64,000 nt of DNA, from the NCBI RefSeq assembly GCF_004359215.1, contig NC_090616.1:2718490-2782489 (forward strand), given 5' to 3'. The DNA comes from Bremia lactucae (taxonomy: Eukaryota > Oomycota > Peronosporomycetes > Peronosporales > Peronosporaceae). The position numbers and the translations under genes are program-made. How positions within the stretch are numbered: position 1 is the stretch's first letter; the number at the start of each line of letters is the position of its first letter. Shown piece by piece: positions 50,679 to 61,356 of the stretch. Below the pieces are notes generated by a model that made no database searches, was not told the origin of the DNA, and worked only from the letters and a program-made list of their open reading frames with translations.

Positions 50679-50744
50679 GGCGTCGGGTTTGAATCCGTGA
50701 CCTTTAAGTCGACATGTCGGTAATTGACCACTGCTTCAGGGTGG
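50679..50744 (-). other. Inverted tRNA-like segment, copy 2
   Basis: Minus strand A-box-like GAAGCAGTGGTCAATTAC and B-box-like GGATTCAAACCC. It pairs with 42556-42616. Confidence 0.5.
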
Positions 50745-50751
50745 TAACCCT

Positions 50752-51195
50752 GTCCCTATAGGTCAGTGATAGAGCACTCGCTTCGTAAGCGAAAGGTCGG
50801 TGGTTCAATCGCGCCTGGAGGCTGTTCTTGACTTTCGAGCATCAATGCTTCATTACGGGTTAAGTTTTGACTGGCGGGTCCTAGAATTACTCTTTTCGCA
50901 TTATGCTTGCCATCATCAATTCGAAATAAAGATTGTACGATCATTACGCTATGCTCTTGTTGCATTGGAGAATACGACGCTGTCCTTTCGTTGGGGCTTG
51001 GCTACATACATTATGTCGATGTCATCTTGACAACACACACAAGATGATGTAGGTACATAGTACCGTACAGAACACGATGCGTATATTAGAATCTTCGAAG
51101 TACCAACACCCGCCGCGAATATTCATCTAGCAGGTTGCGTCATTTATTGCGCTATTCGTTCATCCTTATTATCCTTCGCTGCTTTCGTACAAGGG
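50752..51195 (+). repeat. SINE-T copy 3 (full length)
   Basis: The tRNA-Thr-like head has anticodon CGT and B box GGTTCAATCGC. The body matches copy 1 to the end TTATCCTTCGCTGCTTTCGTA near 51190. With copy 1 it defines an element of about 445 bp. Confidence 0.87.
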
Positions 51196-51229
51196 TACCG
51201 GCTGATTTAAGTTTAACTCAACCCCGCCA

Positions 51230-51536
51230 ATCGTTATAAGACACGATTGTGCGGTGCGCAAGGAGGCGCCATATAAAGTTTGTTATTAATAGAAAAGGGT
51301 CAGTAGTAGATAGAAGATCGTTTCGTAGGAAGCTAAATATATTGATACAGTTTAACTTTTCTCTATTCTAAAGCCTTAGTCTAGACCCTTACAGCATTGT
51401 TCTCTTAACTTCATAGATACCTTCCTCTGTATCCTTGTGTACGTGAAGTTTCGAGGCGCCCCACCTACACTGTAATCAGTGTAAAGTCAACTATTACTGA
51501 TCCGTACAAGTGAAATGTGCCCGTTACACAATACGT
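51230..51536 (+). repeat. 3' part of an LTR related to Gypsy-2 LTRs
   Basis: The end reads CTTCCTCTGTATCC, GTGTACGTGAAG, AAGTGAAATGTGCCCGTTACA, a diverged version of the Gypsy-2 LTR end (5010-5112). The LTR start is absent and no internal region follows. Confidence 0.65.
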
Positions 51537-52632
51537 CTATAATTTCCGGCGCCGAAATTGCACCACAATACAAACGGATTGTTCTCTCATAAAAAGGGAT
51601 TATAATGGCGACGATTTCGTGTACGCGCCCAGCAAGATCTTCCCTTTGCAATGCTTCCGTGATGTTATCGACACCTTCTGCTGTAGCACAGTAAGGCAAC
51701 CATAAAATTGAAGCATTAATAAAATTGCTTTGGAAGGGACAGCAGCATTTTGAAGTTAAAATCATCTCCTGACTGTAGTATCCATAAGCCTGCGTACGGA
51801 AAAATATGCACTAAGGGGCACAAGGTCGTGGTTGTGCGCACCATTTTAAATCTCCAGCTGCCAAGCTCTTTGCTTCTTACGCTATAAAATGAGTTGGAAA
51901 GGACAATTAAATCACTCATAACTTCGTTTCCTTGAATTTTCGGGGCGGTCATTATACAGCAGGTACACGATTGAAGGTAGATATCGGGTTGCTATGTCGT
52001 TCGTGAAGATTCGATGTTGATACAACAGTAATTGCGTCAATCGCTCATCGTCAATTGTTCATGATTGGCTAAAATGACCAAAATGATTGGCTTAAGTGAT
52101 GAAATGTGGTCGGCTCTAATTATGACATTCATTGGCTTAAATGGGTGGGGTGAGTTTGGAAATAGCAAAGGTGAGTTTAGGAATCCATTAAATTATCTTG
52201 TAGTAAATTTATTGCACTTAAAATGATTAATTTCGATGTGCAACTCAGCATTATCCCCTTGTGATAATCAAGATTTAGGCTGACAATATCATCACATTAG
52301 AAAAGGTGATTGCATCACCATCCGCCATCTACATACGCTTTTTAAACTTATAATTGTCACCTAATAGACGAGCAACAAAGCACGGCTTAAGCCTAAGAAC
52401 GACAATTTTACTAATTTCACGGCTCGCTAAAGCTCCTGTGGATACAACGTCACTTTAATACGAACGCCTACCTTTGAATTGGCTTTGCGTTCTAGCGGTG
52501 TTGCATAAAAATTGCTTTTCGCTTGATCGATGAGGGCTAATTTATGATTTCATATATAATCCGCGATGCTTCAAGCGACGGCAATGCGCTGTGCTAGAAA
52601 TCTATTGCTTTCTCGACACCGAGCTGGAACAG
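51537..52632. other. No recognisable gene
   Basis: Only short frames (up to 92 codons, minus strand 51765-51487) without recognised domains. A/T-rich sequence runs up to the Gypsy-1 3' LTR. Confidence 0.5.
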
Positions 52633-53118
52633 TGTAGCGGAGCTACCTCGCTCCTAAAGTCAGAGGAAGACTTTAGGACTCAGAGAGTCACTTAGTTCTA
52701 TTGAACAAATGGGTTTAACAACTCAAGGAGTCGTACAAGCTATCAAAGCTTAAGGAATACTTGTTCAAGGGAATCAGGGGTTCGTAGAACCAGTGGTAAC
52801 TAGTGCCCAAGAGGATATACCTTAGAAAGGCTTCTATCTCTTACAGATCAATGCGCAAGCCTTAGGAAGGCACTTAACGCTTAAAGATCAAAAGGGGGAC
52901 TGATCTTTATTTAATTATTTAAATCTAAAAACCTTACCCTAGCTAATTAAAAAAAAAGATTTTGCCGCCAGATTTATATCTGGCGGCGACCACATTTATT
53001 ACCCATAATAAATGGGATTCAAGTAACTAACTATTTTAAAATTAGATAAAAGGGCATTTTACCCATAAAGTAAATGTGCCACAACAACGGTTCTCCAACC
53101 AATGTGTGCCACATTACA
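52633..53118 (-). repeat. 3' LTR of Gypsy-1
   Basis: In element orientation it starts TGTAATGTGG (53118 down) and ends GCTCCGCTACA. The palindrome GCCGCCAGAT-TTAT-ATCTGGCGGC (52964-52987) is perfect here. Read on the plus strand, this LTR lies about 110 bp upstream of the antisense ATG. Confidence 0.93.
52964..52987. promoter_or_regulatory. LTR palindrome with TATAAAT centre
   Basis: Ten-base arms around TTAT. On the minus strand the centre reads GATATAAATC, a TATA-box candidate for element transcription. Also at 28715-28738 (perfect), 4525-4548 and 59735-59758 (one mismatch). Confidence 0.5.
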
Positions 53119-53132
53119 CCCTCCCCCATCAG
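53119..53132 (-). other. Polypurine tract of Gypsy-1
   Basis: On the minus strand CTGATGGGGGAGGG directly precedes the 3' LTR. It primes plus-strand DNA synthesis. Confidence 0.8.
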
Positions 53133-53229
53133 ACTGTTGACACCGAGTGACAACATTCGCTTCATTTTCTCTTTGAGGTTGGAACCTAAACAGCTAACCG
53201 TTTGGTTGTGTTTTCCATTCCTTTGTCTA

Positions 53230-54447
53230 ATGACAATCAAGCGTGAGTCACAGACTCTGAGCACCTTCCTCGGCGATGAGGGAATGGTGGACTTTGAAAG
53301 TCACTCTCAATCAGAGGAGGAGGAAAAAGAGCGGCGATCGCTCACGGCTTCTCCTCTGGACGAACGTCGGCGAGCCCCGAATCCGTTCCCAGAACGTGGT
53401 GCCGCTGATGTCTTAACTGCATTGAGGAAAACACAGGACCCTGAGTCCAACATCATTACAAATCCGCTCGATGAAGAGCAAGAGCAGATAATCCTCATAG
53501 AGGAAAGAGCTCGTCGTCGAGCTGCCAAAATAGCGAAAGCTAAGGCTCATAGTTAATATAGATTCACTCCGCTTAGTGCGGACGAGCGTCTCAAATAGAT
53601 AGCGGGTCATAGCTTGGCCATCTGGATCTCTGGTGACCTGGCGAGGACGCCGGAGGAGATCGCTGCTCGCGACGCTCTTCATGAGCAATTCCTTACGCCG
53701 AAGGTAATGACGCGAAGCAAGTATCTGACGCGTTTACGTGATCAAGCCCGTGGGGCTTCGGTGACCTCCATGAGGGAAATTCCGATCGTTTTGTTTCCAA
53801 ACGATACAAGAGCTGAAAACGAAGTCTTACTTGAGAAATGGGTTCACCGGACGCGCAAACTCCGTAATATCTGGAATATCATAGAGTCTGCGGATAAAGG
53901 TGATGTTCGTTTGGAACGGAAGCCTTGCTTTAATTTCGCCAAGCTTAAGGCCAAAGGCCAGTTACGTTCGGCATTTATACCACAAAACGAAGAAAGGCCT
54001 AGCCAATATTTCAGTGCTTCGGTTGACCGTACAACCAAGGATCGAAGCCGCACTGAGGCTTTAGATCCACCTAATGCCAGGTTTAGTGGTGGGAAGCGTC
54101 GTTTGACGCGAGTTGACCCTGACACTCACGACGATGTCGCTTTAAATGTTTCTCCACATTAAACTGAAGGTTCCCCCGCGCATCAAGCAGCGCGGGAGGG
54201 GGCCGAAATTTCGGCGAAAGCATTTGATGCTCTACGGCACGAGGTGCAACTTCTTCATGAGAACCTTGCTCGGATTGAGAGCTCTTTTGAGGCGGTTCGG
54301 GACCGTCTTTCGACGCTGGAGCGTCAGCAGCCTCGTTTAGAGGGCCAGCTGGACATCCTGGTGAGGATGCCGCAATCTGCGGCACGACCGCCTGTCTCGG
54401 CGCAAGCGCCTTCAAGTCCACGTGGAAAGGGTCCCGATATGGCTTAA
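53230..54447 (+). pseudogene. Antisense gene of Gypsy-1
   Basis: One plus-strand frame of 405 codons runs from the ATG at 53230 to TAA at 54447, opposite in direction to the element. Stops interrupt it at 53554, 53596 and 54160; the Gypsy-4 copy has Glu at the first two. The N-terminal third is acidic (S-E-E-E-E-K-E-R-R) and holds G-A-A-D-V-L-T-A-L. The middle has R-D-Q-A-R-G-A-S-V-T-S, L-F-P-N-D-T-R and a basic F-A-K-L-K-A-K-G-Q-L-R-S-A-F-I-P. The end (54220-54380) is a coiled coil (L-R-H-E-V-Q-L-L-H-E-N-L) opposite the pol tail. I recognise no family. Codons 1-285 do not overlap pol, so they are not a shadow of it. Confidence 0.78.
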
Positions 54448-54805
54448 GCAAGCCAACGTAAAACACTGGGTGTGTACGCAGCTTGCTGGGAAGGTTTAGC
54501 GGATAAGCTAGGCCCTTCTTGGCCACGACCGTAAATGGTCCAAAAAAGCGCGGGAGCAATTTGGTCTTGAAGACCGCGGAAACCAAGTTGGTAGGTAGGT
54601 TTTTAGCGTTTAGTAAAATTCGGTCTTCGACTATATAAGAATAAATACAGCTTCTGCCTTTAGCATCCGCTTGTTCTTTTTGTTTGTCTTGGCTATCAGC
54701 CATCGTATCCCTTACATGGCTTAAGACACTAAATCGCGTCGCGAGAAACTCGCTTACTTGTTTCCGAACGGTAATAGAGCTGATATCAGCAAGCCTATCG
54801 GCCAA
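54083..54805 (-). CDS. Gypsy-1 pol C-terminus: GPF module and tail, chromodomain deleted
   Basis: This open 240-codon frame has L-L-P-R-F-F-G-P-F-T-V-V, T-H-P-V-F-Y-V-G-L-L-K-P-Y and a Pro/Ala/Ser-rich tail. It then reads F-N-V-E-K-H-L-K-R-H-R joined to E-C-Q-G-Q-L-A. In Gypsy-4 about 45 residues of chromodomain lie between those two points. The deletion is in frame, so pol stays open but lacks its chromatin reader. Confidence 0.85.
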   Translation of the reverse strand: MADRLADISSITVRKQVSEFLATRFSVLSHVRDTMADSQDKQKEQADAKGRSCIYSYIVEDRILLNAKNLPTNLVSAVFKTKLLPRFFGPFTVVAKKGLAYPLNLPSKLRTHPVFYVGLLKPYRDPFHVDLKALAPRQAVVPQIAASSPGCPAGPLNEAADAPASKDGPEPPQKSSQSEQGSHEEVAPRAVEHQMLSPKFRPPPALLDARGNLQFNVEKHLKRHRRECQGQLASNDASHH

Positions 54806-54900
54806 TTCCCCCCCCCACCAAGCCCTGAGCCACGCAGTGGTATCGTTAACGGAACGCGTGGGTGGGTGAGACCGTTGACATAGAACGGAGTGTAGCCTGA

Positions 54901-55605
54901 TTAGGCATGTTCAGCATTATTTATCGCAAACTCCACCACTAGAAGCATTGAGCTCCAGCGCTTTGGTGTCTGAGCACACACACTGCGTAAAACGTCTTCA
55001 ATGACGCGATTGACACGTTCCGTTTGACCATCGGTCTGCGGATGGTCCGCAGTGGACATATCCAATCTGGTGCCAAGCACTCGGAAAATTGGTTTCCAGA
55101 ATTTACCCGGGAAACGGGGATCCCGATCAGAGACAATTGGCACTGGTAAACCATGTTGTCGAAACACGCGATCGATAAACAGCTTAGCTGTACCCTCTCC
55201 ATCAATGGAATCCGGCACGGCCGCTAAGTGAACCATTTTGCCCAAACGGTCAACAAAGACCACTATACCGGAGTTACCGGCTGAATCTTTCGGCAACCGA
55301 AAAACAAAATCCATACTAATGGACTCCCAGCACCTTATGGGGACGGGAAGACTCGCCAGTGGCGCAGCAGCATGTACCGAGGGTTTAACCCGTTGGCACG
55401 TTTCGCATGTGCGAACATATGTTCTGAGCCATTTATAAAGTTTGGGCCACCAAAAACTCTGGCTGATAGAGCCGTAGGTCTTTTCTCTACCGAGATGACC
55501 ACCAAGGACAGTATCGTGCGCCTCATAGAGGATTTGGTACTTCAAATCCTCATCATAAGGTACAACGACACGCGGAGGGTCCGCGATGTCTAAGCAATAA
55601 AGCAA
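54901..55605 (-). CDS. Gypsy-1 integrase, open frame
   Basis: The 234-codon frame holds the zinc finger (H-D-T-V-L-G-G-H and C-E-T-C), first Asp in S-M-D-F-V-F, second in S-D-R-D-P-R-F, and Glu in T-D-G-Q-T-E-R-V-N-R. Spacing fits Gypsy integrases. It ends at the stop near 54901 in the core's last helix (F-A-I-N-N-A-E-H-A). The catalytic triad is complete. RT upstream is dead, so the element cannot move by itself. Confidence 0.9.
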   Translation of the reverse strand: MLYCLDIADPPRVVVPYDEDLKYQILYEAHDTVLGGHLGREKTYGSISQSFWWPKLYKWLRTYVRTCETCQRVKPSVHAAAPLASLPVPIRCWESISMDFVFRLPKDSAGNSGIVVFVDRLGKMVHLAAVPDSIDGEGTAKLFIDRVFRQHGLPVPIVSDRDPRFPGKFWKPIFRVLGTRLDMSTADHPQTDGQTERVNRVIEDVLRSVCAQTPKRWSSMLLVVEFAINNAEHA

Positions 55606-56310
55606 CAGGTCGTTATCGATAGAAATCGATGTAACCTTGCACGCATACGTGCCGGCAATTTAATACCTGAATCAAAGTTATTGAAAGCTCGTAGCAGAGC
55701 TACACACTGTTCATCATTGACGTAAGCCGAACGGATTAATTCAGGAATAGGCGACAAGAGAGTCGTTAAATGAGAAAGCTCATAATCAGGCCTGCGTGAT
55801 AACGCATCGGACAAAGCATTTTGCTTGCCGGGTTAATACTTCACCTCGAAGTTGTATTCCTCAAAAAAGGATAGCCGTCGGGTCGTTATCTGTAAGAGAT
55901 GGGGCGACATAGCCGCCGTGCGTAACGACGCGAGATCTGTATAAATCACAAACGGCTTAGAGCCGAGCAGATAAACTCTTATTTGACGAGAGCATACTAT
56001 ATAGCAAGTAACTCTTTGTCATGAACTGGTAGTTATTTTCCGCAGCTTTAAGCTGTCTAGACTCGAACGCAATAACACGTTCATGCTCATCAATATCTGT
56101 TTGTAACAGAGCACTGCCAATGGCAACAAACTGATGCGTAATAGACGACACTGAAAGGCCAATTTGGGTTTGGCAGTGCAAGAATCGGGACATGGATAAG
56201 ACTATCCTTAACTGCTCCAAAAGCATTATTTTCGGTGCTAGTCCAGCACCGATCTGTATCCTTTTTAAGGAGATTAGATAATGGCCTAGCCATATCAGCG
56301 TAATTTTCGC
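55590..56310 (-). pseudogene. Gypsy-1 RNase H and connection (right copy)
   Basis: Same sequence and lesions as 394-1100. Recognisable pieces are M-A-R-P-L-S-N-L-L-K-K-D (56293 down), A-A-E-N-N-Y near 56050 and A-L-S-R-R-P-D-Y-E-L near 55805. Confidence 0.78.
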
Positions 56311-57100
56311 TGTATTTGTGTCAAAAATTGGCGAGACCCAACCACTTACGCAAATCCTTTTGGTTTTTAGGAACCGGCCAATCTACTATGGCTTTTACCT
56401 TAGCGGGATTCGCTCTAAGGCCTCGCATTTCAATGAAGCATCCTAAAAAAGGAATTTCGTCTGCGCCAAAAATGGATTCAGATGCATTGGCATACAATTT
56501 GTTTGTGCGCATGCACTCGAGCACTGCTCACAAATGGTCTAAATGGTTTTCCATATCCGACCGACCCTGCTCCGCACGACTAAGGACAAAATTGTCATTG
56601 AAATAAGTCTGTGCATAACCTCGGTGAGGGCAAAACAGTTGCGTCACGAGACGATTAAATATTACCGGGGCGTTGGAAAGCCCTTGTGGCATAATTAGAA
56701 CATGCCGCTTGGGGTGCTTACCGCTGTAAGCGGGATATTGCCAGCTTGCTTGAGCAATTGGTAGTAACCACCGACTAAGTCAAATGCACTGTGGGTTATT
56801 ACATACCACATCTTGGAATTCCTTATTTAAGGAATAAAAGGGGTCCGTAGGATCTTTAAGGATCGATGACCCACTTCGCGCACTAAGTGCAGCTTTTGTG
56901 TCATCCAGGACAGCTTCGTCGAGAAGTGACGATGAGTTTAACTCAACCATAGGTCGGATGACCACTATTTCAGATAAGTCACCAGCTTTTAAGGCTCGAC
57001 CGCACTCATCAATAGACATGTCGTCTAGCTCTAAAAGAGCATGTAACGAGGGAATTGCCGCAAGGCTAACTTCGCCCCTTAATGTTACCGGTTACACCAT
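56311..57100 (-). pseudogene. Gypsy-1 reverse transcriptase (right copy)
   Basis: The pre-RT frame 57019-56780 is open ([20 protein letters not shown]). RT blocks then follow in shifted frames, with the catalytic box reading Y-F-N-D near 56615-56590 and the thumb at 56524-56321. Loss of the first Asp of the pair should abolish polymerase activity. Confidence 0.82.
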
Positions 57101-57755
57101 TACAAGCGTATGTACTTGCTCACTCGTATCACTTTATGAGGGTATACACGCTTCGTGTCCATCCTGCCTTGGAGTGGAGACAATACGCCTCTTAGAGGCC
57201 GGGACATTCACGTCCCTGGGTTTTCCAGTCTGTATTGGTTCTATACAAGACATGGTGTCTAACTTGACATGCGACAGGAGTTAGGTAACTCAGCTTCCTT
57301 ATTCAGCGAACGATTACGTGTCGCTTCCCGTGCATTAGGAGGGTCTTACCCAAAATGCCCTGACGAACCGGCAATAGTGTCACTATTGACACTCAGTATG
57401 GTGCCACGTCGGCCGACCACACTCTGTGGATATAGACGTCACTCCACCTATCTCAGGGATATTGCACCCTTGAGGTCCTGGCGAACCGCCAACAGTGTCA
57501 CTACTGACACTCAGTATGATGCCACCTCGGCCGAGCATACTCGGTGGACTTAGACGTGCCACTCCACGTATCTCAGGGATATTGCACCCTTAATGATTCG
57601 GCTTTAGGCCAATAATGCTTTCAGCATTTAGTGAGTCGTTATTATAACGAGTGTCACTCAACGAAGTACGTGCCGTTCCACTTATTTCTGCTGAGTTGGG
57701 CTGAGAATTAATGTTTTTAACATTAAAGTTTATTAACTCAGCCATGACAATGTCT
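57101..57755 (-). pseudogene. Gypsy-1 PR-RT linker (right copy, broken)
   Basis: This is the partner of 2047-2535. The repeated 40-residue units are present but frame-shifted near 57430 by small deletions, whereas the left copy is open. It lies mostly inside the divergent patch. Confidence 0.65.
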
Positions 57756-57906
57756 AAAACACTGACAGACTCATTTTATGATCCGCGCCAATAGCGCTTA
57801 TGTTGCCTAGCAAAGGTGGGTTTATGACTCTCCAAAACTTTTCTAGGAACATTGCGTGTGGCGCCTAAGGTCTAAGACCTCCAATCGATCCATGTCTCAT
57901 GGTCTT

Positions 57907-58203
57907 CTAAACAGGCCAGATGAGATCATATCTCGAATCCAAATCAAGGACGAGACAGCGTTCCATACTGTCAAAGTCCAGAAACTTTATACCTAAGTTC
58001 AATGGAGCTTTGGGAACAGTGACACGAGTTCCAGTCGCTAAGCGAATAGTGATTGTAACACCTTCATGCGCTCTAAGCGCCTCAACGTATTGTTGAATTC
58101 CTTCAAGGAAAAGGCGTCGAGCATAATTGCAAGACGCTCCTGAGTCAATTAAAATTAACCACGGCTTATCAAAGCCCTTTACAGTCGCGTGAGCGACTAG
58201 CAA
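57907..58203 (-). CDS. Gypsy-1 protease (right copy)
   Basis: Identical to 2697-2993, with the I-D-S-G-A-S active site. Confidence 0.85.
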   Translation of the reverse strand: MLVAHATVKGFDKPWLILIDSGASCNYARRLFLEGIQQYVEALRAHEGVTITIRLATGTRVTVPKAPLNLGIKFLDFDSMERCLVLDLDSRYDLIWPV

Positions 58204-58284
58204 GCCAGGTTTGTACTCTCGCCCCGTGCATTGAGCACCGAGCTAATCGGGGCTAGGTTCTGCTTATTTTCACCTCCTTGAAGT

Positions 58285-59267
58285 TCAACAGAGCCTAGGT
58301 CTTCCCCAGTAGAGCGCCCCGCACCTACTGGATATCGACGAATTCCCGCACCGCACCAGATCTCTGGTATAGGTCGGAGTTGAAGCTCTTTTGAGCTTTA
58401 CGCGAATTTCGAAGAGGGCATGGAGGGCGTAAATGTTTCGTGCTTCCGCGCATATAACATCTACGGATGGTCTTATGCTGTTCCACAGCTTGAAGAGCCT
58501 CTTCTCCTTCCTCAACGAGGCTTAAATTCCTTGAGTTCCGCTCTATTAGATAAAACCCATGTGCTCAAAGAGCTTGTTCGGTAAACAGACGTGCAAACGC
58601 GAGCAGACTTAAAGTCGAACTCGACGCGTAGCGCTATGGCAACTGCCTCTTCGAACGTAGCAGGGTGAGATCGGAATTATTTCGTCCGGGCAACGCCCTC
58701 ATTGAGACCCCTCATAAAGATGGTCACTACAATTGCTTCTTGTATCGGGTCTTGATGCATAGATGCAATGAGAATTCTCAACTCCTGGACAAAGTCCCGT
58801 TAGGGTTCTTTTACCCTGTCGAGTCACTAGGAGCCGTGCTTGCATGCGAAAAGCCTGATCAGGCGGTGCAAACATGCTCGTCATTTGCTGTTTCAGCGAA
58901 TCCCATTAGGGAAAAGCGTCGTTAAAGGATGTGCTGCACGATAGTGCCCACTCCATGGCTCTACCTCCAAGTTTGGAAATGGCCATAGCCACCTTTTACC
59001 ATTCTGTTAAGAATAAGGCGGAATCAATGGACATTTCCATCTGCTTAATCCAAAAGGGAGATTTTCTCCCTCTTTTCCCTCAAATGTCTTCACATTCACA
59101 ATAAGAGGGCGAGCCCTCGGCTCTGAGTCAGGTACAGAGATGTACCAAGTTGGCATTGATGCCGCTAAGTGGTCCTGTACCTGACCGATCCGGGAGGTTT
59201 CGTACCGCATGAAGGCTTCAAGCCTTGCATGTAGGACCGCTGGTCCCTGGGAAATAATAAATTCCAC
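58285..59267 (-). pseudogene. Gypsy-1 gag (right copy)
   Basis: Identical to 3075-4057, with the same frameshift after the N-terminal 80 residues and the same stops. A 76-codon frame at 58515-58285 closes the region; its basic composition would fit the gag C-terminus, but no knuckle is visible. Confidence 0.78.
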
Positions 59268-59384
59268 GTGCTCAAGCCCAAATAAGGTTTGAGCTTGTCT
59301 TAAGCGGCGCGTTGCGCTTCTGACAATTCTGGAACCACTTCCATTTTTGTGAGGGTTTAGTCTTGTAAAGACTCAAGCGTAGAT

Positions 59385-59402
59385 TGGCTACGAATGCTAC
59401 CA
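59385..59402 (-). other. Primer-binding site of Gypsy-1 (right copy)
   Basis: TGGTAGCA on the minus strand two bases after the 5' LTR end. Confidence 0.65.
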
Positions 59403-59404
59403 GT

Positions 59405-59882
59405 TGTAGCGGAGCTACCTCGCTCCTAAAGTCAGAGGAAGCCTTTTAGACTCAGAGTCACTTAGTTCTATTAAACTTATGGGTTTAACAACTCAGGGAG
59501 TCGTACAAGCTATTAAAGCTTAAGGAATCCTAGTTCAAAGGATTCAGGGGTTCGTAGAACCAAGTGGCAACTAGTGCCCAAGAGGACGTACCTTAGAAAG
59601 TCTTCTATCTCCTTCAGATATTTGCGCAAGCCTTCGAAAGGCACTAAACGCTTTAAGATCAAAAGGTGAACTGCACTTTTTTTTAATTATTTGAATCTAA
59701 AAACCTTATCCTAGCTAAATTAAAATAGATTTTGGCCGCAAGATTTATATCTGGCGGCGACCACATTTGTTACCCATAATAAATGAGATTTAAGTAACTA
59801 ACAATTTTAAAATTAGATAAAAAGATATTTTACGTATACAGTAAATGTTCCACAACAACGGTCCTCCAACCGATGTGTGCCC
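59405..59882 (-). repeat. 5' LTR of Gypsy-1 (right copy)
   Basis: Homologous to 52633-53118 and identical to 4195-4672. Its first bases (expected TGTAATG) are replaced by the start of Gypsy-2. Confidence 0.92.
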
Positions 59883-60372
59883 TGTAACGGGGTGTATCGT
59901 TACATGAAATTAACACTTAGAGGTGGTTAATTAATATATTATCTAAAAAAAGATAATATTTGGAAATGATTACTTCATATTTTAATATTTGGAAAGCTTA
60001 TCCATTCGTAGATTATACCATTATATCTACTTGCTCCGCGGTCCAGTCAGCGCTGGACACGGGCAAAGAGAGAGAAAGATAAGACTTTTATTACATGTTT
60101 AGTGATAGTATATAATTAAGTTAGTAGAAATATATAGAAAAACAGAAGAACTTAATTTTATTAACACGGTTATTTTGTAACCCTCTTTAAAGTAAGTGTT
60201 TTAAAGATAGTCTTCCTCTGCACGTACTAGTGTACGTGAAGTGACGTGAGGCACCACTCGCACTAAGGCAGTGCGAAGTGGACTTGTTCTGAAGCAGTAC
60301 AAGTCGGCAGTGCCCCGTTACACCTGGTAGCACTTTGTAGTCCGTTCAAGGACCACAATTCCATCATCTCAC

Positions 60373-61170
60373 ATGGACCTGTTAGATGATAATGGTATTA
60401 CGCATCACGTTTCGCGTGATAGCTCCTCCTTTCTAAGTGACATAGAAAGGAGTGTGGTCGAACGAATGAGTTCGACCGTAGGAACGATGCCATCTTGGCC
60501 ATGCTGTCCGGTTTGGACAGAGATGCCCTCCACTCAGCCATCGCCAAGCTCATACAATATGAACTTGACGACGCGAAGGAGAAGATAGCCTTGCTCAATC
60601 AGCAAAGCTCTTAACAGGCAGAACTGTTGAGGTCACAACAGGTACAGACCCTTGTACATTGGATGACGCACACGCGTCGTCTGGAAACTTTAAAGATTGA
60701 CATCTCTAAGTATAGGGGAGTCGAAGAAAACTCTCTCTTGAGATGGTTTGTCGAGTTGTACGATGCCATAAGAGCTCGTCACATCGTCGACGAGCAAATC
60801 CAAGTCGCATTTGCTTAGTCAAATTTGGCAGATCGTGCCAAAAGTTGGGCACTAGGCCTTAAGTTGTGCGACCCTATGTCTTTGGGTCGCTAGAGGCTTC
60901 TAAAGCCCAGCTCAAACAGACGTTTGAACCGCCTAGGGCTGAGTTCAGAGCTCGATCAGAGTTTCTGAAACTCAAGCAAGGCAAGCGTGATGTTCACTCT
61001 TATGGGGTACTACTCAGGAGAGCGCAGACGATAAATGTCTCGTCTGCCCCTGACAAGAAGCCGTGGCTTTTGTCCGACGGCTAGTCGAACAGGTGAATCT
61101 TTACGGGACCATCCGTAAGACCTTGCATGGACACCGTAATCAACGTGTGTTCATGAACTGGGTTGTTCGT
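60373..61170 (+). pseudogene. Gypsy-2 gag (right copy)
   Basis: Same frames and stops as 5163-5960, including F-E-P-P-R-A-E-F-R-A-R and L-K-Q-G-K-R-D-V-H-S-Y. Confidence 0.85.
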
Positions 61171-61290
61171 GATACCACTCGCTAAGAGTCGTATGTGCTA
61201 GGACCACAAGAACTTTATTTTGATGGCTTACGCCATCGTCATCACCACGCACAGGAATAAGTGCGGGTGACGGCACGGTTGACGGTGCTG

Positions 61291-61356
61291 GCTATAGCAT
61301 GTTTGGTTCCGACGATGATGAATCGTCCTCATCGTCGGAACCAAACATGCTATAGC
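61291..61356. repeat. Perfect 28-bp inverted repeat (right copy)
   Basis: Arms 61291-61318 and 61329-61356, as at 6081-6146. Confidence 0.95.

Larger units (their letters stand above)
52633..59882 (-). mobile_element. Gypsy-1, complete copy
   Basis: Both LTRs (52633-53118 and 59405-59882), primer site and purine tract are present. Order on the minus strand: gag, protease, repeated linker, RT, RNase H, integrase, GPF module, pol tail. A gene on the opposite strand then fills the space before the 3' LTR. The LTRs differ by roughly one base in ten, so insertion is old. No target-site duplication: Gypsy-2 occupies the 5' border. Confidence 0.92.
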
